Positions 1 through 7,945 of a stretch of DNA of 44,039 nucleotides are shown piece after piece. A program made the position numbers and the translations under genes. The notes beneath the pieces are model-generated. The model did no database searches. It was not told where the DNA came from and saw nothing but the letters and a program-made list of their open reading frames with translations. This DNA is from Akkermansiaceae bacterium (GTDB lineage: Bacteria > Verrucomicrobiota > Verrucomicrobiia > Verrucomicrobiales > Akkermansiaceae). The stretch lies in assembly GCA_903888515.1 (NCBI GenBank), contig CAISTY010000196.1, positions 1 through 44,039 of the forward strand. Direction: 5' to 3'. Each line of letters starts with the position of its first letter. Position 1 is the first letter of the stretch.

Positions 1-170
1 TCATGTTGGCAATTACGATACGTTCTCCCGCGCAGAGGCGGTGGTATTTGTTACTCATAGTCAGTTTGTTGTAAAACCAGACTAAATGAATCCCCGCCTC
101 TGCCAATCTAACAATTATTCTCTAACAAGCTGAAACCGCCATGGCTAACCCGAGCTGCTATTAGAAAGAA
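1..170. other. Left-edge spacer with a 10-bp inverted repeat
   Basis: No gene is visible here. A perfect 10-bp inverted repeat pairs GCAGAGGCGG at 32-41 with CCGCCTCTGC at 94-103, enclosing 52 bases. It could be a terminator-like or protein-binding structure for a gene to the left of the window, but no T-tract follows. The region is clearly lower in GC than the core genes to the right and belongs with the low-GC gene that follows. Confidence 0.4.
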
Positions 171-797
171 GTGAATATGATGCTTAGTTTATGCTCATTC
201 GTCGCCGGATTCCTATGCATGATGTTTTCATGGGTGCATGCCGCTGAGCCTCAACTACGAGTGAGTTTCAGAGACGCGCTTGCCAAAACGGATGGCCCAT
301 ATGCCTTGGCCAAACCTATTTGGGTTCCCATGACGGATGAAGGCTGGGGTGAGTTTGCCTATCCAGACGGGGCGCGCGAGAGTATCGAAGGGGTGGGACG
401 CATCGACATAGCCAATAGTCGGAATGAGATAAGGATTTCCTATTGGAAAGGAGACACCGGTAGTCGCGGGGTTTATCTTAAACTTCCGACTTGCCCTCAG
501 ACTGCGCTTTTGAGAAAATTGACTACACTGGATGAGTGCATAGAAGCGCTTGGACTTCCATATTTGGATCACAACCCTCACCAAAAAGTAATGTGTTGGG
601 GTTTCTTTAGTGTGCAACTTGGTGTCCTTGAGATCGTGTGGATTAAATACTCGTTTTCGGATAAGGGGGCGGTGCTGGGCCTAAGTGTTTCAAGAGGTTC
701 CTGCAATGTGAAGAATGTAAAGGTGTTGCCTAATGACATGAATGAGATGGACAAGAATTCCTCTAATAAAAAGCCCGCAGACAAGCCATCCCCGTAA
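171..797 (+). CDS. Hypothetical exported protein, low GC
   Basis: The protein is about 208 aa and I do not recognise its family. The N-terminus is a clear signal peptide: a hydrophobic stretch with several Met, Leu and Phe residues ending in VHA-AEP near residue 25, so it is probably exported. The rest is a mixed alpha/beta-type sequence with a few cysteines (TCPQ, DEC, VMCW, GSC) and a charged, Lys-rich, probably disordered tail. The first start in frame is GTG at 171; ATG at 177 is equally plausible and keeps the signal peptide. Base composition is well below that of guaBA and gyrase, so it may be horizontally acquired. Function unknown. Confidence 0.6.
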   Translation: MNMMLSLCSFVAGFLCMMFSWVHAAEPQLRVSFRDALAKTDGPYALAKPIWVPMTDEGWGEFAYPDGARESIEGVGRIDIANSRNEIRISYWKGDTGSRGVYLKLPTCPQTALLRKLTTLDECIEALGLPYLDHNPHQKVMCWGFFSVQLGVLEIVWIKYSFSDKGAVLGLSVSRGSCNVKNVKVLPNDMNEMDKNSSNKKPADKPSP

Positions 798-1361
798 GAG
801 GCAATAGACGGACTTTAGACAACTGCCAGCATAGGAAGCATACATGTTGCGGGCCGAATTGATATCGTATGAGATTCCCAAATTGACATCGTCGTTATTT
901 TGCTAGATTTGCCTGCGGCTATGCCAGCTTGTGCCTTGAGACGGGGATGTAACGGATGAAGTCATTGTTACGCCCACACGCGGTTCCCGCCCCCGGTAGC
1001 CGCAAGCCCTTTGGTGGTCGAGTTGGAAGGCGGCGGGCGGATGCTGCTCGGCGAGCCTGCTCACTTCTGAATGTCCAAGGTGGCGCGCTACCGCCGGGAG
1101 CGCATGCCAAAGGAATGGGAACGGAACGACCAAGAACGGACAGTCGGCGAAACCTGGAATCAAGCGTTCAAAGAGGTTCTGAATACTGCAATAACGGCTA
1201 GGTGGACTGATCCGTGCGGCGAGCACCGGGGCGCACATGGTTCCCGGAATGCTGGGCGGCGGAGCCGGGGCGGTTACCGGCGGGCGGGTCCAGTCGGACT
1301 TGAGAACGTTCTTTTTTGGATTTTGGCTTGCGCGGGGGGAGGGGATTCCATTGATTTCCCC
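798..1361. other. Non-coding stretch upstream of guaB with a short direct repeat
   Basis: No convincing gene lies in these 560 bases. Open frames exist on both strands but show no recognisable domain. An imperfect 12-bp direct repeat, AATTGATATCGT at 857-868 and AATTGACATCGT at 881-892, recurs with a 24-bp period. This kind of spacing is seen at ends of some insertion elements, but I could not identify one. The last part (about 1290-1361) should hold the guaB promoter and leader. It contains the perfect palindrome GAACGTTC near 1303-1310, but I see no convincing -10 box. Confidence 0.35.
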
Positions 1362-2816
1362 ATGGCGGAGATTTCTTTGGGACTATCATTCGACGATGTG
1401 CTGCTGGTGCCGGCGATGAGTTCGGTTCTTCCCGGTGAAGCGGATGTATCCACGCACGTTACGGTGGGCATTCCGTTGTTTTTGCCGGTGGTATCGGCGG
1501 CGATGGACATGGTTTCCGAGCACGATCTGGCGATTGCATTGGCCCGTGAGGGTGGTATGGGCGTCATCCACCGGGCCTGCACGATCGAGGAACAAATGGC
1601 GATGGTTTCCCGGGTCAAGCGCTCGGAAAACGCGGTCATTCTCAAGCCGCTCACCGTGCGCAAGGAGGATTCGGTCGATCATGTGCGCGAAATCATGGCG
1701 CAAAACGGGTTTTCCGGGTTTCCCGTGATTGATGCGGACGGGCATCTTGAAGGCATGGTCACAGGGCGGGATATTCGTTATCTGGAACTGGCGAATGCCA
1801 AGGTGGCCGACGTGATGACGCCCTTGGCTAAACTCGTCACCGCGCCGCCCGCCACCAGCTTGGAGGAGGCGCGCCGCATCCTTTACCAAAACCGCATCGA
1901 GAAACTCCCGCTCGTGCACCCGGATGGCCGTCTGGCAGGATTGATCACCGGATCGGATATTGAAAAACGCATTACCTTCACCACATCCGCCAAGGATGAC
2001 AAAGGCCGGCTCCGTTGTGGTGCCGCCGTAGGGGTGGGACCCGATTGCATCGACCGTGCCCGGGCGCTGATAGAAGCCGGGGTTGATGTGCTGTTCATCG
2101 ATGCCGCCACCGGTCACACCCACAATGTGATGGACCTGATTGGGAAACTGCGCGCGCTTTCCGAGGTGCCGGTGGTGGCCGGCAACGTGGTCACCGAACA
2201 GGGCGCGCGCGATTTGGTCAGCGCTGGCGCCAGCGCGGTAAAAGTCGGGGTGGGTCCGGGATCGATTTGCACCACGCGGGTGATAGCCGGTGTCGGTCTG
2301 CCGCAATTCACGGCGATCCGCAATGTGGCCGATCATTGCCGCGAACATGGTGTGAAAGTGATCGCCGATGGAGGCATCCGTTATTCCGGCGACGTGGTGA
2401 AGGCGATCGCCGCCGGGGCCGATCTGGTGATGCTCGGATCGCTGCTTGCGGGCACGCGCGAAAGTCCCGGCCAGACGGTGCATTTTCAAGGACGGCGCTT
2501 CAAAACCTACCGCGGCATGGGCTCGATCGGTGCCATGCAAAAAGGTGCGGGCGACCGCTACGGCCAGAACAGCTCCGGAAAACTGGTGCCGGAAGGCGTG
2601 GAGGGCCGCGTACCCTACAAGGGCTCTCTATCCGATGTGATCTTCCAACTCATGGGCGGGCTCAAATCCGGCATGGGCTATGTCGGCGCCTCGAACCTCG
2701 CGGAACTCCGCGCACGGGCGCACTTTGTCCGCATCACGGCCGGCGGTTTGCGCGAGAGCCACGTCCACGACATCGTCATCACCGAGGAGCCCACCAACTA
2801 TCAGCCGATCTGCTAA
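1362..2816 (+). CDS. guaB: IMP dehydrogenase
   Basis: The enzyme oxidises IMP to XMP with NAD+, the committed step to GMP. The frame stays open upstream to 1071, but the protein proper starts at ATG 1362 ([10 protein letters not shown]), giving 484 aa, normal for bacterial GuaB. The N-terminal barrel segment begins [10 protein letters not shown]. Two CBS domains follow at about residues 90-205. The catalytic loop GPGSICTTR places the nucleophile at Cys303. The IMP phosphate site DGGIRYSGD is near residue 337, and the flap carries the RGMGS segment. A G-rich run about 20 bases upstream could be a weak ribosome site. The stop overlaps the guaA start (TAATG), which suggests translational coupling. 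Confidence 0.97.
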   Translation: MAEISLGLSFDDVLLVPAMSSVLPGEADVSTHVTVGIPLFLPVVSAAMDMVSEHDLAIALAREGGMGVIHRACTIEEQMAMVSRVKRSENAVILKPLTVRKEDSVDHVREIMAQNGFSGFPVIDADGHLEGMVTGRDIRYLELANAKVADVMTPLAKLVTAPPATSLEEARRILYQNRIEKLPLVHPDGRLAGLITGSDIEKRITFTTSAKDDKGRLRCGAAVGVGPDCIDRARALIEAGVDVLFIDAATGHTHNVMDLIGKLRALSEVPVVAGNVVTEQGARDLVSAGASAVKVGVGPGSICTTRVIAGVGLPQFTAIRNVADHCREHGVKVIADGGIRYSGDVVKAIAAGADLVMLGSLLAGTRESPGQTVHFQGRRFKTYRGMGSIGAMQKGAGDRYGQNSSGKLVPEGVEGRVPYKGSLSDVIFQLMGGLKSGMGYVGASNLAELRARAHFVRITAGGLRESHVHDIVITEEPTNYQPIC

Positions 2817-4342
2817 TGTTGCCCGATTCCAACCACGTAGCTGTCATCGATTTCGGCTCGCAATACACCCAGTTGATAGTACGGCGGGTGCGCGAGCTGG
2901 GATTTTTCGCGAAGTTATATGCCATTGAGGATTTTCCGGACATCGGCAAACCGGGAGCGATCATTCTATCAGGTGGGCCGCGCAGCACCAGCGAGGCGGA
3001 TGCGCCGGATCTGGATTTCGAGGCGTTGCAGGCCTTTCAGGTGCCGGTGCTTGGTGTGTGTTATGGGATGCAGTTGCTCAACATCAAGTTCGGTGGCACG
3101 GTTGAGGCGAGCGAGCGGCGCGAGTATGGACCGGCCAGCCTTTTCCCGGTCGAATGCGCGGGGTTATATGAAGGGATTTCCGTTGCCTCCCAGGTATGGA
3201 TGAGTCATTCAGACACGGTGAGGATATTGCCGGAGGGCACGCGGGTGATCGCCACCAACCAACACGGAACTCCGGTCTCCCTCCAGTGGAACCCACACTT
3301 CTTCGGCATCCAATTCCACCCGGAAGTCACGCACAGCCACGAAGGTCTGCGCATCCTCCACAATTTCCTGCTCCACGCCCAACGACTCCTGCCATTCCGC
3401 ATTGATGATTTCAAACGCGAAGTCATCGATGGCATCCGCAGCATCGTCGGCAACAAACAGATTGTCTGTGGAGTATCCGGCGGGGTGGACAGCACCGTGC
3501 TCGCCGTGCTGCTGCACGAGGCCGGTGCCAACGTGCGCGCGATTTTCGTGGATCACGGACTGATGCGGAAAGACGAGGGGGACGAAGTCCGCAGCAACTT
3601 CCACCGTCTGGGCGTGCCGATAGAAACCGTCAATTGCGCGGCACGTTTTCTAACGGCACTGGAAGGCGTCAGTGACCCGGAGAAGAAACGCGTCATCATC
3701 GGCGATCTCTTCATCGATGTCTTCTGGGATTCTGTCGGCGATGCCGAAATGCTCGCCCAAGGCACGCTCTATCCGGATGTCATCGAGAGCGCCTCGAACA
3801 CCAAGTCGAAAGCCTCGAAAATCAAGACCCACCACAACCGGGTGGACCGCATTCTGGAATTGCAGGCCCGGGGGCAAGTGCTGGAACCGTTAGCAGAACT
3901 CTTCAAGGACGAGGTGCGCGCGCTCGGGGCCTCGCTCGGCATCCCGCACGACATTCTGCAGCGCCACCCGTTCCCAGGACCGGGCCTTGCAGTGCGTTGC
4001 CCCGGCGTCATCACCGAAGACCGGCTGCACATCATCCGCGAGTGTGACGCCATCTTCATCGGCAAACTCAAGGAGCACGGCTGGTATGCCCGCGTCTGGC
4101 AGGCCTACGCCGCCCTCATCCCGGTGAAAACCGTCGGCGTCAAGGGCGACGAGCGCAGCTACGAGTGGGCGATTTCCCTGCGTGCCGTGATTTCCGAAGA
4201 CGCCATGACCGCCGACTGGGTGGACCTTCCCTATCAGCTTCTGCGCGAGACCAGCCACCGTATCCTCAACGATGTGAAAGGGGTCAACCGCGTGCTCTAC
4301 GATATCTCGACCAAGCCGCCCGCCAGTATCGAGTGGGAATAA
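2816..4342 (+). CDS. guaA: GMP synthase (glutamine-hydrolysing)
   Basis: The enzyme converts XMP to GMP using ATP and glutamine. The start ATG at 2816 shares one base with the guaB stop and gives 508 aa, the usual size. The class I glutamine amidotransferase domain (about 1-195) has its nucleophile in GVCYGMQ at Cys82 and the His168/Glu170 pair in FHPEV. The ATP pyrophosphatase domain has the PP-loop SGGVDST at about 221-227. The C-terminal dimerisation domain ends with the typical TKPPASIEWE. With guaB it forms a two-gene guanine nucleotide operon. No intrinsic terminator is obvious; a tandem repeat abuts the stop codon. Confidence 0.97.
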   Translation: MLPDSNHVAVIDFGSQYTQLIVRRVRELGFFAKLYAIEDFPDIGKPGAIILSGGPRSTSEADAPDLDFEALQAFQVPVLGVCYGMQLLNIKFGGTVEASERREYGPASLFPVECAGLYEGISVASQVWMSHSDTVRILPEGTRVIATNQHGTPVSLQWNPHFFGIQFHPEVTHSHEGLRILHNFLLHAQRLLPFRIDDFKREVIDGIRSIVGNKQIVCGVSGGVDSTVLAVLLHEAGANVRAIFVDHGLMRKDEGDEVRSNFHRLGVPIETVNCAARFLTALEGVSDPEKKRVIIGDLFIDVFWDSVGDAEMLAQGTLYPDVIESASNTKSKASKIKTHHNRVDRILELQARGQVLEPLAELFKDEVRALGASLGIPHDILQRHPFPGPGLAVRCPGVITEDRLHIIRECDAIFIGKLKEHGWYARVWQAYAALIPVKTVGVKGDERSYEWAISLRAVISEDAMTADWVDLPYQLLRETSHRILNDVKGVNRVLYDISTKPPASIEWE

Positions 4343-4416
4343 CCGTGGAAACGGTGCGGGTGGAGTTACTTGACGCGAAACCGTGGAAACGGTGCGGGTG
4401 GAGTTAATTGACGCGA
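4341..4416 (+). repeat. Tandem 38-bp repeat abutting the guaA stop
   Basis: Two 38-bp copies (4341-4378 and 4379-4416) differ at a single base, in GTTACTTG versus GTTAATTG. Copy 1 begins on the last two bases of the guaA TAA stop. Each copy carries a small hairpin with stem ACCGT/ACGGT and a GGAA loop. It is not followed by a T-tract, so it is not a standard terminator. Its role is unknown. Confidence 0.8.
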
Positions 4417-4480
4417 AAAAGTCGCTCGGATTGGGAAAATCAACCTATTCATCGTTGGTGATCAATAACTTGCGAAATAT

Positions 4481-4509
4481 TTGCTGATAACTGGAATAAT
4501 TCTTGATAT
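4481..4509 (+). promoter_or_regulatory. Candidate promoter of the Fur-family/suf operon
   Basis: An AT-rich island from about 4430 to 4510 precedes the Fur-family gene. The best sigma70-type pair is TTGCTG at 4481-4486 and TGATAT at 4504-4509 with a 17-base spacer. The same stretch holds GATAAC and AATAAT hexamers reminiscent of Fur-box half sites, which would allow autoregulation. Both readings are weak matches. Confidence 0.3.
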
Positions 4510-4539
4510 CGGCTTGAGCGCGCTTAGTTTTCCGCCGCG

Positions 4540-4962
4540 ATGGTCAGCAAAGCGTTCCAGCCAGTCCCCGCAAGCGAGATTCCGGATGAGATCTCGGGGT
4601 TGCGCATGACGCGCCAGCGGCAGCACATTTACCGGATTCTGCTGCAGCATCGCGATCATCCGACGGCCAACGACGTGTTCATGCGGATCAAGGACACGCT
4701 GCCGAATCTTTCGCTGGCGACGGTTTACACCTGCCTCGACGCGATGGTCAAACATGGCATCATCCGTCAGGTGAACTTCGACCGCGGCCCGTCGCGTTTC
4801 TGTCCGAACCTCGCCGAACACGGGCATTTTCACGACGTGACAACCGGCATCATCCACGACGTGAAGTTCAAGTCGGGCATCCATCTCGAAGATGTGCTGG
4901 ACCTGCCACCCGGCGCGATCATCAAAAACGTCGAGTTCACCCTCCGCGGCCAACTGTCCTGA
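4540..4962 (+). CDS. Fur-family metalloregulator leading the suf operon
   Basis: The protein is 140 aa. It has the winged-helix DNA-binding domain of the Fur/PerR family ([15 protein letters not shown], then DVFMRIK and [13 protein letters not shown], about residues 22-80) and a C-terminal metal/dimerisation domain starting HGHFHD. The usual structural-zinc CxxC pairs are missing: the site reads [10 protein letters not shown], with no cysteine. Only two Cys remain, in YTCLD and RFCPN. It lies 58 bp upstream of sufC on the same strand, so it is probably the iron or peroxide sensor controlling Fe-S assembly. That role is inferred from position. Fur, PerR or another specificity cannot be decided from sequence alone. 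Confidence 0.88.
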   Translation: MVSKAFQPVPASEIPDEISGLRMTRQRQHIYRILLQHRDHPTANDVFMRIKDTLPNLSLATVYTCLDAMVKHGIIRQVNFDRGPSRFCPNLAEHGHFHDVTTGIIHDVKFKSGIHLEDVLDLPPGAIIKNVEFTLRGQLS

Positions 4963-4973
4963 CATCTCAAATT

Positions 4974-5008
4974 ATCTATCCTCTATCCTCTATCCGCTAT
5001 CCTCTATC
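4974..5008 (+). repeat. Heptad tandem repeat upstream of sufC (CTCTATC type)
   Basis: Five 7-bp units run in register: ATCTATC, CTCTATC, CTCTATC, CGCTATC, CTCTATC. They begin 11 bp after the Fur-family stop codon and end 12 bp before the sufC ATG, so they occupy the place where a Shine-Dalgarno sequence would normally sit. This is one of several degenerate heptad arrays in spacers of this window. Confidence 0.85.
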
Positions 5009-5020
5009 TCTGCCACCACC

Positions 5021-5773
5021 ATGAGCCTGAACATCCAAGACCTCCGCGCCACCCTTGAAGATGGCACCGAAATCCTCAAGGGAGTCACCCTCGACGTCCC
5101 GCAAGGCGAAGTCCACGCCATCATGGGCCCTAACGGTTCCGGGAAATCCACGCTTTCGAAAGTCATCGCAGGCCATGACAGCTACCTCGTCACCGGCGGT
5201 ACTGTCACCCTTGATGGCGAGGAACTCTTCAGCATGTCCATCGACGAGCGGTCCCGCGCCGGCATCTTTCTGGCCTTCCAATACCCGTCCGAAGTACCCG
5301 GCGTCTCTAACGCCAACTTCATCCGCGCCGCCCTCCAGGCGCGCCTGCCCAAGGGTGAGGAAATCGATGCCGTGGCCTATTACAAAAATCTCTATGTGAA
5401 AATGGATTTGCTGGAGATAGAACGGAAATTCACCGCCCGTGCTGTGAACGAAGGATTCTCGGGCGGGGAAAAGAAACGCAACGAGATCCTCCAACTGATG
5501 ATGCTGGAACCCAAATACGCCATCCTCGACGAAACCGACTCGGGCCTCGACATCGATGCCCTCAAAATCGTCGCCCATGGCGTCAACGCCATGCGCTCGC
5601 CCGAACGCGGGTTCCTCGTGATCACCCACTACCAGCGCCTGCTCGACTACATCAAACCCGACCATGTCCACGTCATGGCCGAAGGCCGCATCGTCCGCTC
5701 CGGCGGTCCCGAACTCGCCCACGAACTCGAAAAATACGGCTACGATTTCCTCAAGGAACCCGCCCCCGTTTGA
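5021..5773 (+). CDS. sufC: Fe-S cluster assembly ATPase SufC
   Basis: SufC is the ABC-type ATPase of the SufBCD scaffold. From ATG 5021 the protein is 250 aa, the family size; the longer open frame upstream overlaps the Fur-family gene. Walker [10 protein letters not shown] lies near residues 36-44. The SufC-type signature [10 protein letters not shown] follows, then Walker [12 protein letters not shown] and the H-loop ITHYQ. There is no Shine-Dalgarno; the leader is a heptad repeat. It is followed after 67 bp by sufB. The complex would work in the cytoplasm with a SufS/SufE-type sulfur donor not present in the window. Confidence 0.96.
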   Translation: MSLNIQDLRATLEDGTEILKGVTLDVPQGEVHAIMGPNGSGKSTLSKVIAGHDSYLVTGGTVTLDGEELFSMSIDERSRAGIFLAFQYPSEVPGVSNANFIRAALQARLPKGEEIDAVAYYKNLYVKMDLLEIERKFTARAVNEGFSGGEKKRNEILQLMMLEPKYAILDETDSGLDIDALKIVAHGVNAMRSPERGFLVITHYQRLLDYIKPDHVHVMAEGRIVRSGGPELAHELEKYGYDFLKEPAPV

Positions 5774-5783
5774 CTCGTTGTCA

Positions 5784-5832
5784 GATTTCAAATTTCAAAT
5801 ATCAGATTTCAAATATCAGATTTCAAATATCA
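5784..5832 (+). repeat. Heptad tandem repeat between sufC and sufB
   Basis: Seven consecutive 7-bp units alternate mainly between GATTTCA and AATATCA, with one AATTTCA. The array is strongly AT-rich against its GC-rich neighbours. It fills most of the sufC-sufB spacer and ends 8 bp before the sufB ATG. No Shine-Dalgarno is present, so the AT-rich, probably unstructured leader may itself favour ribosome entry. Confidence 0.85.
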
Positions 5833-5840
5833 AATTCATC

Positions 5841-7277
5841 ATGTCCCACGACACCACAGACGTTCTCGATCTGGAAACGCGCGAGGCGATTGACATCGAC
5901 CGCACGAAGGGTGATTTCAGCTTCCCGGAGCGCAACAAATTCGATGCCGGGCGCGGTCTGTCGGGGAAAACCATCGATTACATTTCCGACGTCAAGACCG
6001 ACCCCGACTGGGTTCGTGAATTCCGCCACAAGGCGCTCCAGGTATTTCTGGAAAAGCCGTTGCCCACCCACTGGGCGACCAAGGATTTGGAGCACATCGA
6101 TTTCGATGTGTTGCGCTATTATCTATCAGACGGGGAGAAGCCGAAACGCTCGTGGGCCGACGTGCCTGCGGATGTGTTGGAAACCTTCGAGCGACTAGGC
6201 GTCCCCCAACAGGAACGCGCGTTCCTCGCCGGGGTGGAGGCCCAGTTCGATTCCGAGGCCGCCTATTCCAACGTCAAGGAGGAACTCACCAAGCAAGGCG
6301 TCATTTTTTGCAACTCGACTGAAGGTCTCAAGGAGCACGAGGAAATCTTCCGTCCGTGGTTCGGCAAGGTCATCCCGACCGGTGACAACAAATTCTCCGC
6401 ACTCAACAGCGCCGTGTTTTCCGGCGGTTCATTCATCTATATTCCCAAAGGCGTGAAGTTGAAGCAACCGCTGCAGGCGTATTTCCGCATCAACTCGGAG
6501 AATTTCGGCCAATTCGAGCGTACCCTCATCATTGCGGACGAAGGTGCCGAACTGATGTATATGGAAGGCTGTACGGCGCCGAAGTTCGAAACCGCGACCC
6601 TGCACTCGGCGGTGGTGGAACTCGTCGCCCTCAAAGGTGCCAAAATCCAATATGTCACCGTGCAGAATTGGAGCGGCAACGTTTTCAACCTGGTCACCAA
6701 GCGTGGTCTGGCCATGGAGGACGCCGAAGTCCGTTGGATCGATTGCAACATCGGCTCGCGCCTCACCATGAAATATCCCGGCGTCGTCATGAAAGGCCGG
6801 CGCGCCCGCGGCGAGGTCATTTCCATCGCGCTGGCCAACACCGGACAGCACCAGGACACCGGTGCCAAGATGATCCACGCCGCCGACGAAACCACCTCTA
6901 ACATCGTTTCGAAATCCATCTCGGTTGGCAAGGGCCGGGCCACTTACCGCGGCCAGGTGTTCATCCCGAAACACCTCAAGGGCTGCAAAAACAACACCGA
7001 ATGCGACGCGCTGCTCATCAACAGCAACTCGCGCACCGACACCTACCCGGCCATCACCGTCAAGGGCAACCGCCATGCCACCCAGCACGAGGCCTCGGTC
7101 TCGCAGGTCTCCGAGGAAATGCTCTTCTATATGCAACAGCGCGGCCTCAACCAGGGACAGGCCATGTCGCTCGCCGTGAACGGCTTCATCAACGACCTCG
7201 TCCGCGAGTTTCCCATGGAATACTCGGTCGAACTCAAACGCCTCATCGACCTTGAAATGGAGGGCTCTGTCGGGTAA
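5841..7277 (+). CDS. sufB: Fe-S cluster scaffold protein SufB
   Basis: SufB is the scaffold subunit on which Fe-S clusters are built with SufC and SufD. ATG 5841 ([12 protein letters not shown]) gives 478 aa, as expected. Family landmarks include [14 protein letters not shown] near the N-terminus, [13 protein letters not shown] in the middle, the beta-helix core, and the C-terminal [17 protein letters not shown] segment carrying the conserved cysteine. In most genomes sufD follows directly; here a 668-bp gap holding two small genes separates them. The start lies behind a heptad repeat without a Shine-Dalgarno. Confidence 0.97.
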   Translation: MSHDTTDVLDLETREAIDIDRTKGDFSFPERNKFDAGRGLSGKTIDYISDVKTDPDWVREFRHKALQVFLEKPLPTHWATKDLEHIDFDVLRYYLSDGEKPKRSWADVPADVLETFERLGVPQQERAFLAGVEAQFDSEAAYSNVKEELTKQGVIFCNSTEGLKEHEEIFRPWFGKVIPTGDNKFSALNSAVFSGGSFIYIPKGVKLKQPLQAYFRINSENFGQFERTLIIADEGAELMYMEGCTAPKFETATLHSAVVELVALKGAKIQYVTVQNWSGNVFNLVTKRGLAMEDAEVRWIDCNIGSRLTMKYPGVVMKGRRARGEVISIALANTGQHQDTGAKMIHAADETTSNIVSKSISVGKGRATYRGQVFIPKHLKGCKNNTECDALLINSNSRTDTYPAITVKGNRHATQHEASVSQVSEEMLFYMQQRGLNQGQAMSLAVNGFINDLVREFPMEYSVELKRLIDLEMEGSVG

Positions 7278-7281
7278 ATTG

Positions 7282-7299
7282 AATCCATCAAATCCATGA
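7282..7299 (+). repeat. Two 9-bp direct repeats after sufB
   Basis: AATCCATCA (7282-7290) and AATCCATGA (7291-7299) lie 4 bp after the sufB stop codon. They mark the left border of the nucleotidyltransferase module. A comparable 9-bp pair lies on its right side at 7911-7928. Confidence 0.5.
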
Positions 7300-7508
7300 T
7301 TTCTCCAATCCGTATGAACCGCAGTGTCGCCCGGGTCGTTCCTGTTGAAGGAGACGATCATAGAAGTCTTGCTTATTGGCTGACACAAACCCCGCAGGAA
7401 CGCCTCAGCGCCCTCGAAGTCCTAAGATCACAAATGTATGAAACCACAACTGGAGATCCACCGCGACTTCAAAGAATTCATCGAATTGTTACTCTCCCAT
7501 CAAGTTGA
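7296..7508 (+). CDS. Small protein paired with a nucleotidyltransferase (antitoxin-like)
   Basis: The protein is 64-70 aa depending on the start (ATG 7296 or ATG 7314, MNRSVARVV). The core YWLTQTPQERLSALEVLRSQ and the end RLQRIHRIV match my recollection of short proteins encoded just upstream of small nucleotidyltransferases. That likeness is from memory and unverified. Its last 71 bases overlap the start of the nucleotidyltransferase gene, so the pair is translationally linked. It may be the antitoxin or partner of a toxin-antitoxin-like module. No DNA-binding motif is evident. Confidence 0.6.
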   Translation: MISPIRMNRSVARVVPVEGDDHRSLAYWLTQTPQERLSALEVLRSQMYETTTGDPPRLQRIHRIVTLPSS

Positions 7509-7902
7509 GTTCATGGTCATCGGCGGATATGCGGTGGCGGCATACGGCCGCCCGCGCTACACTGGGGATATCGATTTTTTTGTGAAAAAATCTCCTGCTA
7601 ATGCCAAGCGCCTCGTGGCTGCCCTCCACGAGTTCTTCGGCCCTCTTCCGGAAATCCAGGAGGAAAATTTTCTGCGGGACGACCGCATGAGTCAATATGG
7701 TCTCGAACCGCTGCGCATTGATATACTCGTTCATATCAAAGGTATTGATTTCGACACCTCTTATCAACGTCGAACCACCATTTCCTACTCGGGAATTGAT
7801 ATTCCGTTCATCTCGCTTCCAGACTTGCGCATTAACAAAAAATCCACTGCCAGGGGTAAAGATTTGATCGATCTTGGCCTTTTGGAAGATCTTGATTCAT
7901 AG
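7438..7902 (+). CDS. Nucleotidyltransferase (AbiEii/MNT-like), possible toxin
   Basis: The protein is 154 aa with the DNA polymerase beta-like nucleotidyltransferase signature: VIGGYAVAAYGRPRYTGDID gives the GG...(D)xD active site at about residues 24-43, followed by a conserved RIDIL segment and a C-terminal DLIDLGLLE. Single-domain proteins of this type are often toxins or modifiers paired with a small upstream gene, as here. The pair is inserted between sufB and sufD on the same strand without disrupting either, and is edged by short direct repeats. Function as a toxin is inferred; a housekeeping nucleotidyl transfer role is not excluded. Confidence 0.8.
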   Translation: MKPQLEIHRDFKEFIELLLSHQVEFMVIGGYAVAAYGRPRYTGDIDFFVKKSPANAKRLVAALHEFFGPLPEIQEENFLRDDRMSQYGLEPLRIDILVHIKGIDFDTSYQRRTTISYSGIDIPFISLPDLRINKKSTARGKDLIDLGLLEDLDS

Positions 7903-7910
7903 CACCAACC

Positions 7911-7928
7911 CATCCCTGGCATCCCTAG
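7911..7928 (+). repeat. Two 9-bp direct repeats after the nucleotidyltransferase
   Basis: CATCCCTGG (7911-7919) and CATCCCTAG (7920-7928) lie 8 bp after the nucleotidyltransferase stop and 17 bp before the sufD start. They mirror the 9-bp pair left of the module and may be a boundary mark. Confidence 0.45.
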
Positions 7929-7945
7929 TTCGCTTCACCCGTATC

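Noticed and set aside
94..170. Possible integron attC site before the low-GC gene (CTAAC words and an inverted repeat)
   Set aside because: No GTTRRRY core site could be placed at the right spacing, and no second attC follows the gene.
903..1238. 111-aa minus-strand frame upstream of guaB as a transposase remnant
   Set aside because: No transposase motif (DDE, HTH) could be recognised in any frame; left as non-coding.
1386..2540. Long open frames antisense to guaB (384 aa), hypF and other GC-rich genes
   Set aside because: They are shadows produced by GC-rich codon bias of well-recognised genes on the opposite strand and contain no known motif.
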